Source: RBG-16-66-20 sp052386675 (GTDB taxonomy: Bacteria > Pseudomonadota > Gammaproteobacteria > Burkholderiales > SG8-39). From it: a stretch of DNA of 64,000 bases. The notes beneath the pieces are model-generated. The model ran no database searches. It saw only the letters and a program-made list of their open reading frames with translations, and had not been told where the DNA came from. Shown here piece after piece: positions 32,130 through 40,537 of the stretch (within the stretch, counting starts at the first letter, position 1; each line of letters opens with the position of its first letter). A program made the position numbers and the translations under genes. The stretch is from the NCBI GenBank assembly GCA_052386675.1, contig JBQTJX010000004.1, positions 62,001 through 126,000 on the forward strand. The letters run 5' to 3'.

Positions 32130-33002
32130 ATGCGCGAGACGCTTCGGCTGGCGTCGGAACTGTGGCGCGACGCCCTTGCCTACGCGCCGGCGCGCCCGGC
32201 CCGCGGCCTGTTGACGGCGTGGTTCGCGGCGATCGCGGCCTGGATCCTGGTCAGCCTCCTTGCCTGGCACACCGAGCGCAGCCTGGGCAACGCCTCGCTG
32301 GTGACCGGCTATGCACTGATGGCGGCGATGCTGTTCCTGGGCAGCTTCGGCCTGCGCAAGCGCGTCCTGGTGCTGCCGCTGGGCACGGCGCGCGCCTGGA
32401 TGCGGGCGCACCTGGTCGTCAGTGCGATTTGCGTGCCGCTGTACTTCCAGCACGCCGGCAGCCTCTGGCCGGGCGGCGTCTACGAGCAGGCGCTCGCCCT
32501 GGCGTTCTACGGCGTGGCGCTCACCGGGCTCGCGGGCTACGTCCTCGAGCGCCTGCTGCCCAAGCGTCTCACCGACCTCGACAGCGAGATCGTCTACGAG
32601 CGCATTCCGCACGAGATCGCCGAGCTGCGCGAGCGCGCCGAGGCGGTGGTGGTACAGGCGATGCAGCAACTGGGTTCGGACACGCTGGGCCGCTACTACC
32701 ACGAGTCGCTGGACTGGTATTTCTGGAAGCCGCGTTTCCTGGTCAGCCACCTGCTGGGCGGCCGGCGCGCAGCGCGCTGGATCGGTGGCCACATCTCCGC
32801 ACTCGCCCGCTACCTCAGCGAGCCGGAGCGCGCCTACCTCGACCAGATCGAGGCGCTGGCAACACGCAAAAGCCACCTGGACGCCCACTTGGTCATGCAG
32901 GGCGCGCTGAAGTACTGGCTGTTCCTGCACGTCCCGCTGGCCGCTGTCCTGATCCTGCTGGTGCTCTGGCACCTGCTCCTGGTGAACATCTACGCACTGT
33001 GA
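32130..33002 (+). CDS. Membrane cytochrome-b-like electron transfer protein
   Basis: A 290-residue membrane protein with about five hydrophobic helices (AWFAAIAAWILVSLLAW, GYALMAAMLFLGSFGL, AHLVVSAICVPLYFQHAG, LAFYGVALTGLAGYVLERLLP, and C-terminal WLFLHVPLAAVLILLVLWHLLLV). Histidines in the third and last helices (AHLVV, FQHAG, FLHVP, LWHLL) could ligate b haems. A soluble loop of about 110 residues lies between helices 4 and 5. It probably links the cytoplasmic ferredoxin fusion to periplasmic cytochromes. No named family was assigned. Confidence 0.7.
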   Translation: MRETLRLASELWRDALAYAPARPARGLLTAWFAAIAAWILVSLLAWHTERSLGNASLVTGYALMAAMLFLGSFGLRKRVLVLPLGTARAWMRAHLVVSAICVPLYFQHAGSLWPGGVYEQALALAFYGVALTGLAGYVLERLLPKRLTDLDSEIVYERIPHEIAELRERAEAVVVQAMQQLGSDTLGRYYHESLDWYFWKPRFLVSHLLGGRRAARWIGGHISALARYLSEPERAYLDQIEALATRKSHLDAHLVMQGALKYWLFLHVPLAAVLILLVLWHLLLVNIYAL

Positions 33003-33026
33003 CGCCATGCCGAACCTGAGAGACGC

Positions 33027-34856
33027 ATGAAGGGACCGCGCAGCTTCCGCCACGAGACCATTGCGTACGAGCGGCCGATGCTGCCGTACCGCTGCGGCCG
33101 CGGCGCGATGTGGCGCAAGCCGTGCTGGCAGGGTCCCGACGCCGGCGGCGGCTGCCAGGGGCGCTTCGAGTGCGCGCCGGTGCGCATCGGGGACCGCTGG
33201 GAATGCCGCCGGCCCAAGCTTGCCGGCGGCAAGTGCGACCGCGGGCCGCTGCCCGACGGCAGCTGCGCGCACAGCCATCCGCCATGCGTGCCGCGCCGCA
33301 GCCTGCGCTCGCTGCGCGGCCACTTTTCCGCGCTGCTGGCGATCGCGCTGGGCATTGTCCTGCTTGTCGGCCTGGATCCCACCGCGCCCTCGATGGTCAA
33401 CCCCCGCGCGATCGACGCCGGCGAGCTCACCAGCGTGCACGGCGGATTCACGCGCGAGCGCGGCTGCGCGGCCTGCCACGCGAGCCACGAGAAGGACGCG
33501 CTCGGCTGGGTCGCGGCCGCGTTCCGCGGCAACGATCCCAGCGCCCGTTGCCTGGACTGCCACGATTTCCCGGGCAGCGCGATGCGCGCGCACAATGCCG
33601 CTCCGGACAAGGGCGCGGCGTTCGGCGAAGTGCCCTGCGCGCGCTGCCACACCGAGCACAAGGGCGCGGCGGCGAAGATCGCCCAGGTTCCCGACTTCGT
33701 CTGCGCCAACTGCCACCAGAAGCGGTTCGACAGCTTCTCCTCCGGGCACACGCCCTTCCCGGCCAACTATCCGTTCGACCGTCCCGGGGCGATCCACTTC
33801 GACCACAGCCGCCACATCGGCAAGTACTTCGGCGACCCGAAGGTCGCGCGCACCTCCAAGGCCGCGGCGGCGTTCGCCGCGGATGCGCAGAAGAAATGCA
33901 CTGCCTGCCACAGCGTCGAAGGCGCGACGCGCGAGGTGAAGCCCAAGCCCTATTCCGAGATCTGCGCCACCTGCCATGAGGGCCAGGTCGGCAAGGCCGA
34001 GTTCGTGGTGCTTGAACAGGAGCGCCTGACACCGGCTGCGTCCTTCCTGCTGGGCATGGAACTGGAGGGCGACGAGGAGGCCGCCACGCGCCGCCTGGGC
34101 AAGCTCTGGGAGGCGATGGCGCGCGGCGGCACGGAGGCGCTGGTGGAACTGGCCGCCGGCGGCGGCGATGCAACCCGGCGCAAGTCCTCCGAAGCGCTGT
34201 TCGCCGGCCTGGCCGGCCAGACCGCGCGCGAGACCGGGGCGGCCTGGGCCGCGCGCCGCGACCTGCCGGATCGTGGCGCAAAGGACGGGGTCGCTGGCTG
34301 GATCGCAGGCAACACCTCGGACGACAAACCGGCGCTTCATTACCGCGCCGCCCACGGCGACCCGGTGCTGAAGGCCTGGATCGAGGCCCTGCGGACAGCC
34401 GCGGCGGAGGGCAAGGACAAGGACCGGCAGCAGATCGCCGCAGCCGCGCTCGACCAGGTACTCGATCCGGATGGCCCGGGCGCCTGCGGCAAGTGCCACG
34501 GCGCCTCGGTGAGGCTGGCCAAGCCCGGGGGACTGGAGGCGGCCTGGAAACGCGCCGGCAAGGCGGCCTCGCCCCATGACCGCTACTCCCACGCCCCGCA
34601 CCTTGCGCTTGTGGACCCGGATGCCGGCTGCCGTGCGTGCCACGAGCTGAACCCGAGCTCGGGCTACGCGAAATACTTCGCATCCAAGGCGCCCAAACCC
34701 GAGGCCTACCAGAGCAACTTCCTTGGGATTCGCGCCGAAGCTTGCGTAGAATGCCATCGTGAAGGACAGGTGAATGCTGGCTGCCAGGTCTGCCATGCCT
34801 ATCACCTGCCGCATCGCTTCAATCTCGGTTTCCGAACAAGGGGAGCAAGCAAATGA
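33027..34856 (+). CDS. Decahaem membrane-bound cytochrome c with cytoplasmic Cys-rich head
   Basis: A 609-residue protein. Residues 1-92 carry eight cysteines (23, 33, 43, 49, 60, 70, 80, 87) with a repeated G/P-rich spacing and no signal peptide. One helix follows (SALLAIALGIVLLVGL, about 100-116). The periplasmic part has ten CxxCH sites: CAACH, CLDCH, CARCH, CANCH, CTACH, CATCH, and at the C-terminal end CGKCH, CRACH, CVECH, CQVCH. A haem-free stretch of about 170 residues separates the sixth and seventh haems. It could carry electrons across the inner membrane from a cytoplasmic metal or cluster centre. It overlaps the next cytochrome by 4 bases. Confidence 0.8.
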   Translation: MKGPRSFRHETIAYERPMLPYRCGRGAMWRKPCWQGPDAGGGCQGRFECAPVRIGDRWECRRPKLAGGKCDRGPLPDGSCAHSHPPCVPRRSLRSLRGHFSALLAIALGIVLLVGLDPTAPSMVNPRAIDAGELTSVHGGFTRERGCAACHASHEKDALGWVAAAFRGNDPSARCLDCHDFPGSAMRAHNAAPDKGAAFGEVPCARCHTEHKGAAAKIAQVPDFVCANCHQKRFDSFSSGHTPFPANYPFDRPGAIHFDHSRHIGKYFGDPKVARTSKAAAAFAADAQKKCTACHSVEGATREVKPKPYSEICATCHEGQVGKAEFVVLEQERLTPAASFLLGMELEGDEEAATRRLGKLWEAMARGGTEALVELAAGGGDATRRKSSEALFAGLAGQTARETGAAWAARRDLPDRGAKDGVAGWIAGNTSDDKPALHYRAAHGDPVLKAWIEALRTAAAEGKDKDRQQIAAAALDQVLDPDGPGACGKCHGASVRLAKPGGLEAAWKRAGKAASPHDRYSHAPHLALVDPDAGCRACHELNPSSGYAKYFASKAPKPEAYQSNFLGIRAEACVECHREGQVNAGCQVCHAYHLPHRFNLGFRTRGASK

Positions 34857-36688
34857 CCGAGGAGTTCAGCCAGCAGCGGGACATGGTCCGCAACCCGTCG
34901 CGCAGGCGCCGCTGGACGGCCCTCGCGGCGATCCTGGTGGCCTGCGTGCTGTCGGCGCCGGGCGAGTCCGGCGCGCAGCGCAAGCCCCGCGGCGCGGCAC
35001 CGGCGGAGGCCCCTGCCGCAGCCCCGGCCGGCGAAGCGCACGCCCGGGTCCTGAATGAAGAGCAGTACCCCAGCGCCGCGCGCTGCGGCGAGTGCCACAA
35101 GCAGATCTACGACGAATGGCGGGTCTCCAACCACGCCTACGCCGGAATGTCGCCGATGTTCCACAAGTTCGAGCAGAAGATCACCGAGCTCGCGCCCTCG
35201 ATCGGCACGTTCTGCGTGCGCTGCCACATGGGCGTGGGCACCACGCAGGGCGAATCGCGCGACCTGCCGCTGTGGAAGCGCAGCCAGGTGTCGCGCGAAG
35301 GCGTGACCTGCATCAGCTGCCATCGCGTCCAGGACGAGTACGCCAAGGCGAACGGCGAGCGCCGCATCGTCCCGGGCTCCATCTTCGCGCCGGTCTACGG
35401 GCCGGGCGGCGGCGAGGGTGTCGCCGAGGCGGTGAAAAATCCGGGCCGCTTCAATATCGCCACCAACGACAAGGCGCGGGGCACGAAGATCCACACCGCC
35501 GGGGTCAAGTTCGAGCAGATCGACAAGGCCGAGTTCTGCGTCTCCTGCCACCAGGTCGCGGTGAACCTGGGCATCAAGCTGGAGGTGGTCTGGGACCAGT
35601 ACCGTTCGTCTCCCGCGCGCAAGCAGGGCATCACCTGCCAGGACTGCCACATGGGCAAGGTTCCCGGCAAGGCGGAGGGCTACGCCACCGGTCCCGCAGC
35701 CGACGGCATGCGCAACGGCCGCACGCTCAATCCGACGCGCAAGCGCAGCAACCATTCGTTCTACGGGCCCGGCTACCCGATCACCCACCCCGGCATCTTC
35801 CCGCACCACAATACCGAGGGCACCGAGGAGTGGACGATCGAGCGCTGGCTCAAGTTCGACTACCGCGCGAAGTGGGGCAGCGACGACTTTGAGCAGGAAG
35901 TCGAGTCCGGCAAGCGCAAGCTGCGCTTCCCCGAGGAATGGGCCGACGCCGAGGACCGCAAGAAAGCCTGGTCGGTGGTGGAGGAGAACCTGCGCCTGCT
36001 GGAGGTCAAGCGCGAACAGCGCAAGCAGGTGATGGAGAATGGCTCGCGCATCGACGGCCCGTTCTTCACCGAGGCGCGCGCCGGCCGGCCGCTCAGCTTT
36101 GCCTACCGGGTGACCAACACCGATCCCGGCCACAACCTGCCCTCGGGGTCCCTGGGCGCGCAGCCCGAGATCTGGCTCAACGTGGCGCTGATCGGCCCCG
36201 ACGGCAAGCGGCTCTGGGAGAGCGGCCACCTCGACAGCATCGGTGACATGGCCGACCTGCATTCGACCGACGTGCGCGCCGGCAAGCTACCGCTCGACCG
36301 GCAGCTGTTCAACCTGCAGACCAAGTTCCTCACCACCAACGTGAAGGGCACCGACCGCGAGATGTACCTGCCGGTCAACTTCGACATCGACCAGTTGCCG
36401 TTCCTGCGGCCACCCGGCCAGCCGGTGTCGGTCATGAACCACCCGCCCTTCGTGCGCATGGAATCGCGCTCGCTGCCGCCGCTGGGCAGCCGCATGGCGA
36501 ATTACACCGTGCCGGCCGAACTGGTCGCGAAGCCCGGCAAGTACCGCCTCGCGGTGCGCCTGCGCAGCCGCGCCGAGCCGATCTACTTCATGCGCTTCGT
36601 CGGCGCCACCAGCGACATGGAGCGCGCGATGAACGAATGGATGCTCGACATCCATCCGTACACGGTCGAATTCCAGGTGAAGGAGTGA
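34853..36688 (+). CDS. Pentahaem cytochrome c554-like protein
   Basis: A 611-residue exported protein. A twin-basic N-terminus is followed by the hydrophobic segment WTALAAILVACVLSAP, probably a signal peptide or anchor. Five CxxCH sites are at Cys78, 121, 153, 229 and 262. The first resembles cytochrome c554 (ARCGECHKQIYDEWRVSNHAYAGMSPMF). The C-terminal half (residues 280-611) has no haem motif and contains a DPGHNLPSGSLGAQPEIWLNVALIGPDG beta-rich region seen in related multihaem cytochromes. Its ATG overlaps the decahaem stop (ATGA). Confidence 0.8.
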   Translation: MTEEFSQQRDMVRNPSRRRRWTALAAILVACVLSAPGESGAQRKPRGAAPAEAPAAAPAGEAHARVLNEEQYPSAARCGECHKQIYDEWRVSNHAYAGMSPMFHKFEQKITELAPSIGTFCVRCHMGVGTTQGESRDLPLWKRSQVSREGVTCISCHRVQDEYAKANGERRIVPGSIFAPVYGPGGGEGVAEAVKNPGRFNIATNDKARGTKIHTAGVKFEQIDKAEFCVSCHQVAVNLGIKLEVVWDQYRSSPARKQGITCQDCHMGKVPGKAEGYATGPAADGMRNGRTLNPTRKRSNHSFYGPGYPITHPGIFPHHNTEGTEEWTIERWLKFDYRAKWGSDDFEQEVESGKRKLRFPEEWADAEDRKKAWSVVEENLRLLEVKREQRKQVMENGSRIDGPFFTEARAGRPLSFAYRVTNTDPGHNLPSGSLGAQPEIWLNVALIGPDGKRLWESGHLDSIGDMADLHSTDVRAGKLPLDRQLFNLQTKFLTTNVKGTDREMYLPVNFDIDQLPFLRPPGQPVSVMNHPPFVRMESRSLPPLGSRMANYTVPAELVAKPGKYRLAVRLRSRAEPIYFMRFVGATSDMERAMNEWMLDIHPYTVEFQVKE

Positions 36689-36693
36689 CGCCG

Positions 36694-38208
36694 ATGTCTG
36701 CGACCGGAGTTCACAGGAAGGCGCGCCTCCTTGCGACGCTCGCCCTTGCGCTGGCGGCCATCCCGGCGCCGGCGCTCGCCGACGACAAGGGCGGCCCCCG
36801 GCAGATGGCCCCGGACGCAGTCGTGGTGCCGCACAAGGCGGAGACCTTCGGCCCCGACCCGTCCTACGAGCAAAAGCCCTACAGCGTCGAGGACCAGTTG
36901 CGCATCTATGGCGGCAAGTCCGCGGTGCGCAACCCTCGCCCGCTGATCGAGTTGGGCCGGCCGATCTACGACAGCGGTCCGCTGAGCGCGCCGGGCACCG
37001 GCCTGGGCCGCAAGAACCCCACCGACCACGCGTTCTCGATTTACGGCGACTGGCGCACCGCCATCGCCCGCAACAACAATGGTGCCGTCCGCCAGAGCGT
37101 GCTCGCCACCCGGCTCAACCTGGACGTGGACTGGAAGATCACGGGCACCGAGCGCGTGCATGCCTTCTTCCGCCCGCTGGACCACGACGGCAGGTTCACC
37201 GGCTGCGTGCGCGAGAACGGCGGCGGCCACTGCGAGAACCGGCTCGACGTGAAGGCCGAGGCGCTGTTCTTCGAGGGCGACCTGGGCGCGCTGATGTCCG
37301 GCTGGACCGACCGCTACCAGTCCTTCGACCTGCCCTTCACGTTCGGCAAGATCCCGCTGCTGTTCCAGAACGGCGTCTGGCTGGAGGACGCCTTCGGCGG
37401 CTTTGCGTTCACCATCCCGGCGCGCAACAGCCCGTTGCTCGACATCTCGAACATGGACGTCACGTTCTTCGCCGGCGTCGACAACGTCGACACCCCCGGC
37501 ATCGTCGACCGTGCCGGGCTCGCGACCAAGGCAAACCGCCTGTTCGGCGCCACCGCGTTCATCGAAGCCAACGAGGGCTACTGGGAACTCGGCCTGGCGC
37601 GCGTCAAGCCCAAGGACGACTTCGCCAACCAGGGCTACAACAACGCGGCGATCGCGTTCACCCGGCGCTACGGCGGCTGGCTGTCGAATTCCGTGCGCCT
37701 GATCCACAACTTCGGCCAGCGCCCCGTTGCCGGCGTGCGCCGCAACGCGAACGGCTCGCTGCTGCTCATCGAGAATTCGCTGGTGACCCACAAGCCGCTG
37801 ACGCTGGTGCCCTACCTGAACCTGTTCTACGGCAACGACCGCCCGCAGTCCGTGGCGCGCGCCGTGGACGCCGGCGGCATCCTGAAGAACACCGGCATCA
37901 ACTTCGAGACCGACGGCCTGACCGGATTCCCCAAGCTGAACGACACCGCCAACAACACCTACGGCGGCGCGCTCGGCATCCAGTACCTGTTCGACCTTAG
38001 CCAGCAGGTCGTGGCCGAGATCGCGATGGTGCGTCCGCACGGGGACGCCGCCAACCGCGGCGTCCCGGGCCGCGAACTCGCGCTCGGACTGCGCTACCAG
38101 CTCAACCTTGACCGGGCGTGGATCTTCCGCGCCGACGCCATCATCGCTGACCGCGACGGCGCGCGCGACCTGAGCGGCGTGAGGTTCGAACTGCGGCGCA
38201 AGTTCTAG
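36694..38208 (+). CDS. Outer-membrane beta-barrel protein
   Basis: A 504-residue exported protein. The signal peptide is LATLALALAAIPAPALADD. Many alternating hydrophobic/aromatic strands separated by short turns follow (GTERVHAFFRPLDH, WLEDAFGGFAFTIP, YWELGLARVKPKDDF, NAAIAFTRRYGGWLSNSVRLIH, ALGLRYQLNLDRAWIFRADAI), ending with a strand whose last residue is Phe (FELRRKF), as in outer-membrane barrels. It starts 5 bases after the cytochrome. It may form the outer-membrane pore of an electron conduit or a substrate channel. Neither use is proven. Confidence 0.7.
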   Translation: MSATGVHRKARLLATLALALAAIPAPALADDKGGPRQMAPDAVVVPHKAETFGPDPSYEQKPYSVEDQLRIYGGKSAVRNPRPLIELGRPIYDSGPLSAPGTGLGRKNPTDHAFSIYGDWRTAIARNNNGAVRQSVLATRLNLDVDWKITGTERVHAFFRPLDHDGRFTGCVRENGGGHCENRLDVKAEALFFEGDLGALMSGWTDRYQSFDLPFTFGKIPLLFQNGVWLEDAFGGFAFTIPARNSPLLDISNMDVTFFAGVDNVDTPGIVDRAGLATKANRLFGATAFIEANEGYWELGLARVKPKDDFANQGYNNAAIAFTRRYGGWLSNSVRLIHNFGQRPVAGVRRNANGSLLLIENSLVTHKPLTLVPYLNLFYGNDRPQSVARAVDAGGILKNTGINFETDGLTGFPKLNDTANNTYGGALGIQYLFDLSQQVVAEIAMVRPHGDAANRGVPGRELALGLRYQLNLDRAWIFRADAIIADRDGARDLSGVRFELRRKF

Positions 38209-38217
38209 CCCGGCGCG

Positions 38218-39477
38218 ATGGCCATCCTGGTCCACTCCATCGCCCTGGCCGCCGCCGCGCTCGGCGCGGCGTACCTCGCCCTGCTCGCGTACGGCGCCTT
38301 CATGCGCCAGGCGCGGCTCGCGGAACTGCACCAGGACGAGCGCGCGGTGTTCGTGGAGCGATTGCATCAGGTCAGCGCGCCAGTCTCCCGGCTCGCGAGC
38401 CAGCAGGGTCCGGCCTGGTCCGGGTTCCGGAAATTCCGCATCGACGGCAAGGTGCTCGAGGCCGACAGCATCTGCTCCTTCTATCTGGTGCCGCACGACG
38501 GCCGGCCGCTGCCGCCGTTCTATCCGGGCCAGTACCTCACCTTCCGGGTGCCGATTCCAGGCCAGACCCGCGAAGTCACGCGCTGCTACTCGCTGTCCGA
38601 CAGTCCCGACCACACCGACTACTACCGCGTGACGATCAAGCGCATCCCGCCGCCGCCGTCGCAACCCGAGGCGCCGGGCGGACTGGTATCCGGGCACTTC
38701 CACGAGCGGCTGCGGGTCGGCGACTTCCTGGACGTGAAGGCGCCAAGCGGCCACTTCCACCTCGACGTCGAACACCGCGGTCCGGTGGTGCTGATCGGCG
38801 GCGGCATCGGCATCACTCCGGTCCTCAGCATGCTCGGGCACCTCGCCGCGACCCAGGCCGGCCGCGAAGCATGGCTGTTCTACGGCGTGCGCAACAGCAG
38901 CGAGCATGTGATGCAGGATTTGCTCAAGGAGATCGCCGCCGCGCACCGCAACCTGCACGTGGTGGTGTGCTACTCCGATCCCTTGCCGGGGGACCGCCAG
39001 GGCGAGCACTACGACGTCGCCGAGCGGGTCGGCGTGGACCTGTTCAAGCGCATGCTGAAGGTGAACAACTTCGACTTCTACATCTGCGGTCCGCCGCCGA
39101 TGATGCAGTCGATCACCGAAGGGCTGGCCGCATGGGGCGTGCCCGAGGCGCGCGTGCATTTCGAGGCTTTCGGGCCGGCATCGGTCAAGAAGGGCGCGCA
39201 GGCGGCGGCACCTTCCGTGGCGGCCGGCCTGCAGGTGACCTTCACGCGCTCCAATCGCACCCTGGTGTGGCCGGGGGCGGGCTCGCTGCTGGAGTTCGCG
39301 GAAGCCAACGGCATCCAGATTGACTCCGGCTGCCGTGCGGGGAACTGCGGCACCTGCGTCACCGCCATCCGCGAAGGCCAGGTGGACTACCTCAGCCCCC
39401 CTGGCGCCGAGATCGAGAAGGGTTCCTGCCTCGCCTGCATCGCGACGCCCAAGAGCGCGCTGAGCGTGGACGCCTAG
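38218..39477 (+). CDS. Membrane-anchored FAD/[2Fe-2S] oxidoreductase
   Basis: A 419-residue flavoprotein. One N-terminal helix (AILVHSIALAAAALGAAYLALLAYG) anchors it. Residues 75-170 form the FAD domain (FYPGQYLTFRVP, RCYSLSDSP). Residues 185-320 form the NAD(P) domain (VVLIGGGIGITPVLSML, FYICGPPPMM). Residues 335-419 form a plant-type ferredoxin (IDSGCRAGNCGTC plus CLAC). It has the order of Hcr/NqrF-like reductases with the ferredoxin at the C-terminus. It could oxidise NAD(P)H to feed the neighbouring ferredoxin and cytochromes, or run in reverse. Confidence 0.85.
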   Translation: MAILVHSIALAAAALGAAYLALLAYGAFMRQARLAELHQDERAVFVERLHQVSAPVSRLASQQGPAWSGFRKFRIDGKVLEADSICSFYLVPHDGRPLPPFYPGQYLTFRVPIPGQTREVTRCYSLSDSPDHTDYYRVTIKRIPPPPSQPEAPGGLVSGHFHERLRVGDFLDVKAPSGHFHLDVEHRGPVVLIGGGIGITPVLSMLGHLAATQAGREAWLFYGVRNSSEHVMQDLLKEIAAAHRNLHVVVCYSDPLPGDRQGEHYDVAERVGVDLFKRMLKVNNFDFYICGPPPMMQSITEGLAAWGVPEARVHFEAFGPASVKKGAQAAAPSVAAGLQVTFTRSNRTLVWPGAGSLLEFAEANGIQIDSGCRAGNCGTCVTAIREGQVDYLSPPGAEIEKGSCLACIATPKSALSVDA

Positions 39478-39484
39478 GCGCGAC

Positions 39485-40537
39485 ATGGCCAGACTGAGCA
39501 ACGCGCAGGGACTGCTGTTCGTCGAGATCTTCCAGGAGGAGATCGCCGCGGACGGCCCCGCCGTGACGACCCTGAAGGACTGGTTCGGCCACCAGCAGGT
39601 CGGGCAGGCAAAGGCAATGATCAGCGACGCAGTCAGCGCGAACAGGGGCGTGGTCACCCATACCGTGGGAGACGCGACTCTCAGCAGCTTCCCGGATGCA
39701 CGCCACGCGGTCGCCGCTGCGATCGCGATCCGCAACAAGCTTTTCCGTACCCGAAAGGCCTCGTCGACCGCCATCGTGCGGATGCGCGCCGGAATCTCCT
39801 ACGGCGCGGTCCGCGTGATCGCCGGCAAGGTCTCCGGTGACGCGGTCACCGCGGCCGGCCTGCTCATGGAGAAGGCCGGCCCGGATGAGGTGCTTGCCGA
39901 CCAGGCGCTTGCCGATGCGGCGTCCGGCGCGGAAGCGATCACCTTCGAGTCGCGCGGCGCAATCGACGGCATCCAGGCGCTCTGCGTCGTCGGCGGGGAT
40001 GCGGCGCCGAAGACCGCGCCCACGATTCCAGGGGCGCTGCCCGCGACCCCGGCCGCGCTGGCGCGCGCGCCCGCCCCGCCTCCGCCTGCTGCACCTGCTG
40101 CACCTGCTGCACCTGCTGCACCTGCTGCGCCTGCCGCTCCCGCGGCGGCCGTCGCGCCCGCCGCACCTGCCGCATCCGATGCCCCTGGCGCGAAAATGAC
40201 CAAAGCGGTCGTGATCATCGTGGGTGGCGCGGAGCTTCGATTCGATCCCGCGGTCGGCACCGTGTCCATCGGCCGCGGCCCGGAGAACCACATCAACGTG
40301 CCCTTGCGCCATGTGTCGCGCAAGCACGCGAGGATATTCTGGCCGGGCGGCGGCATGCCGTTCATCGCCAACCTGAGCCCGAACGGCACCTGCATGCGCC
40401 CTGCGGGCTCGAACACAGAAACACGCTTCACCGACCAGGTGCCCCTGCTCGCCAGCGGCGATCTCGCGCTTTGCGGTTCCTTCGGCCAGGTGTCGACGCC
40501 GGACGAGATCATCCGTTTCAGTCTTGTCGATCCCTAG
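39485..40537 (+). CDS. Degenerate class III cyclase domain fused to FHA domain
   Basis: A 350-residue cytoplasmic protein. Residues 5-175 resemble an adenylate/guanylate cyclase domain (VVTHTVGDATLSSFPDARHAVAAAIAIRN, RAGISYGAVRVIAGKVSGDAVTAAGLLMEKAGPDEVLAD). The first metal aspartate is Glu (LFVEI), the second is present (GDA), but the Asn and Arg that position the nucleotide are replaced (DAVTAAGLL). A Pro/Ala linker built from a 9-base repeat leads to an FHA domain (GTVSIGRGPENHINVPLRHVSRKHARIFW, residues 235-345). It is probably a sensor/adaptor, not an active cyclase. Its last 14 bases overlap ccmA. Confidence 0.8.
   Translation: MARLSNAQGLLFVEIFQEEIAADGPAVTTLKDWFGHQQVGQAKAMISDAVSANRGVVTHTVGDATLSSFPDARHAVAAAIAIRNKLFRTRKASSTAIVRMRAGISYGAVRVIAGKVSGDAVTAAGLLMEKAGPDEVLADQALADAASGAEAITFESRGAIDGIQALCVVGGDAAPKTAPTIPGALPATPAALARAPAPPPPAAPAAPAAPAAPAAPAAPAAAVAPAAPAASDAPGAKMTKAVVIIVGGAELRFDPAVGTVSIGRGPENHINVPLRHVSRKHARIFWPGGGMPFIANLSPNGTCMRPAGSNTETRFTDQVPLLASGDLALCGSFGQVSTPDEIIRFSLVDP
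40085..40129 (+). repeat. Five copies of a 9-base tandem repeat
   Basis: The unit CCTGCTGCA is repeated five times (the last ends CG) and encodes a (Pro-Ala-Ala) linker between the cyclase-like and FHA domains. Because the unit is a multiple of three, copy-number changes would alter linker length without frameshift. Confidence 0.9.

Noticed and set aside
31995..34814. 939-codon minus-strand open frame opposite the membrane and decahaem genes
   Set aside because: Opposite strand of a gene with ten CxxCH motifs. Composition is typical of a shadow frame.
36694..38208. Firm assignment of the barrel as an MtrB/PioB-type porin
   Set aside because: No MtrA-type cytochrome is adjacent in the expected order and no MtrB N-terminal CxxC motif was seen. 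Only a general barrel call is supported.
36583..39774. 1063-codon minus-strand open frame opposite the barrel and flavoprotein genes
   Set aside because: It is antisense to genes with strong motifs (RCYSLSDSP, GGGIGITP, CRAGNCGTC). No domain in the shadow.
40085..40129. CRISPR-like or clustered regulatory repeat
   Set aside because: It is a 9-base coding repeat producing a Pro-Ala linker inside one protein. There are no spacers.
39485..40537. Active adenylate cyclase making the ligand for the cNMP-ferredoxin fusion
   Set aside because: Catalytic Asn and Arg are missing and one metal Asp is replaced, so activity cannot be supported.
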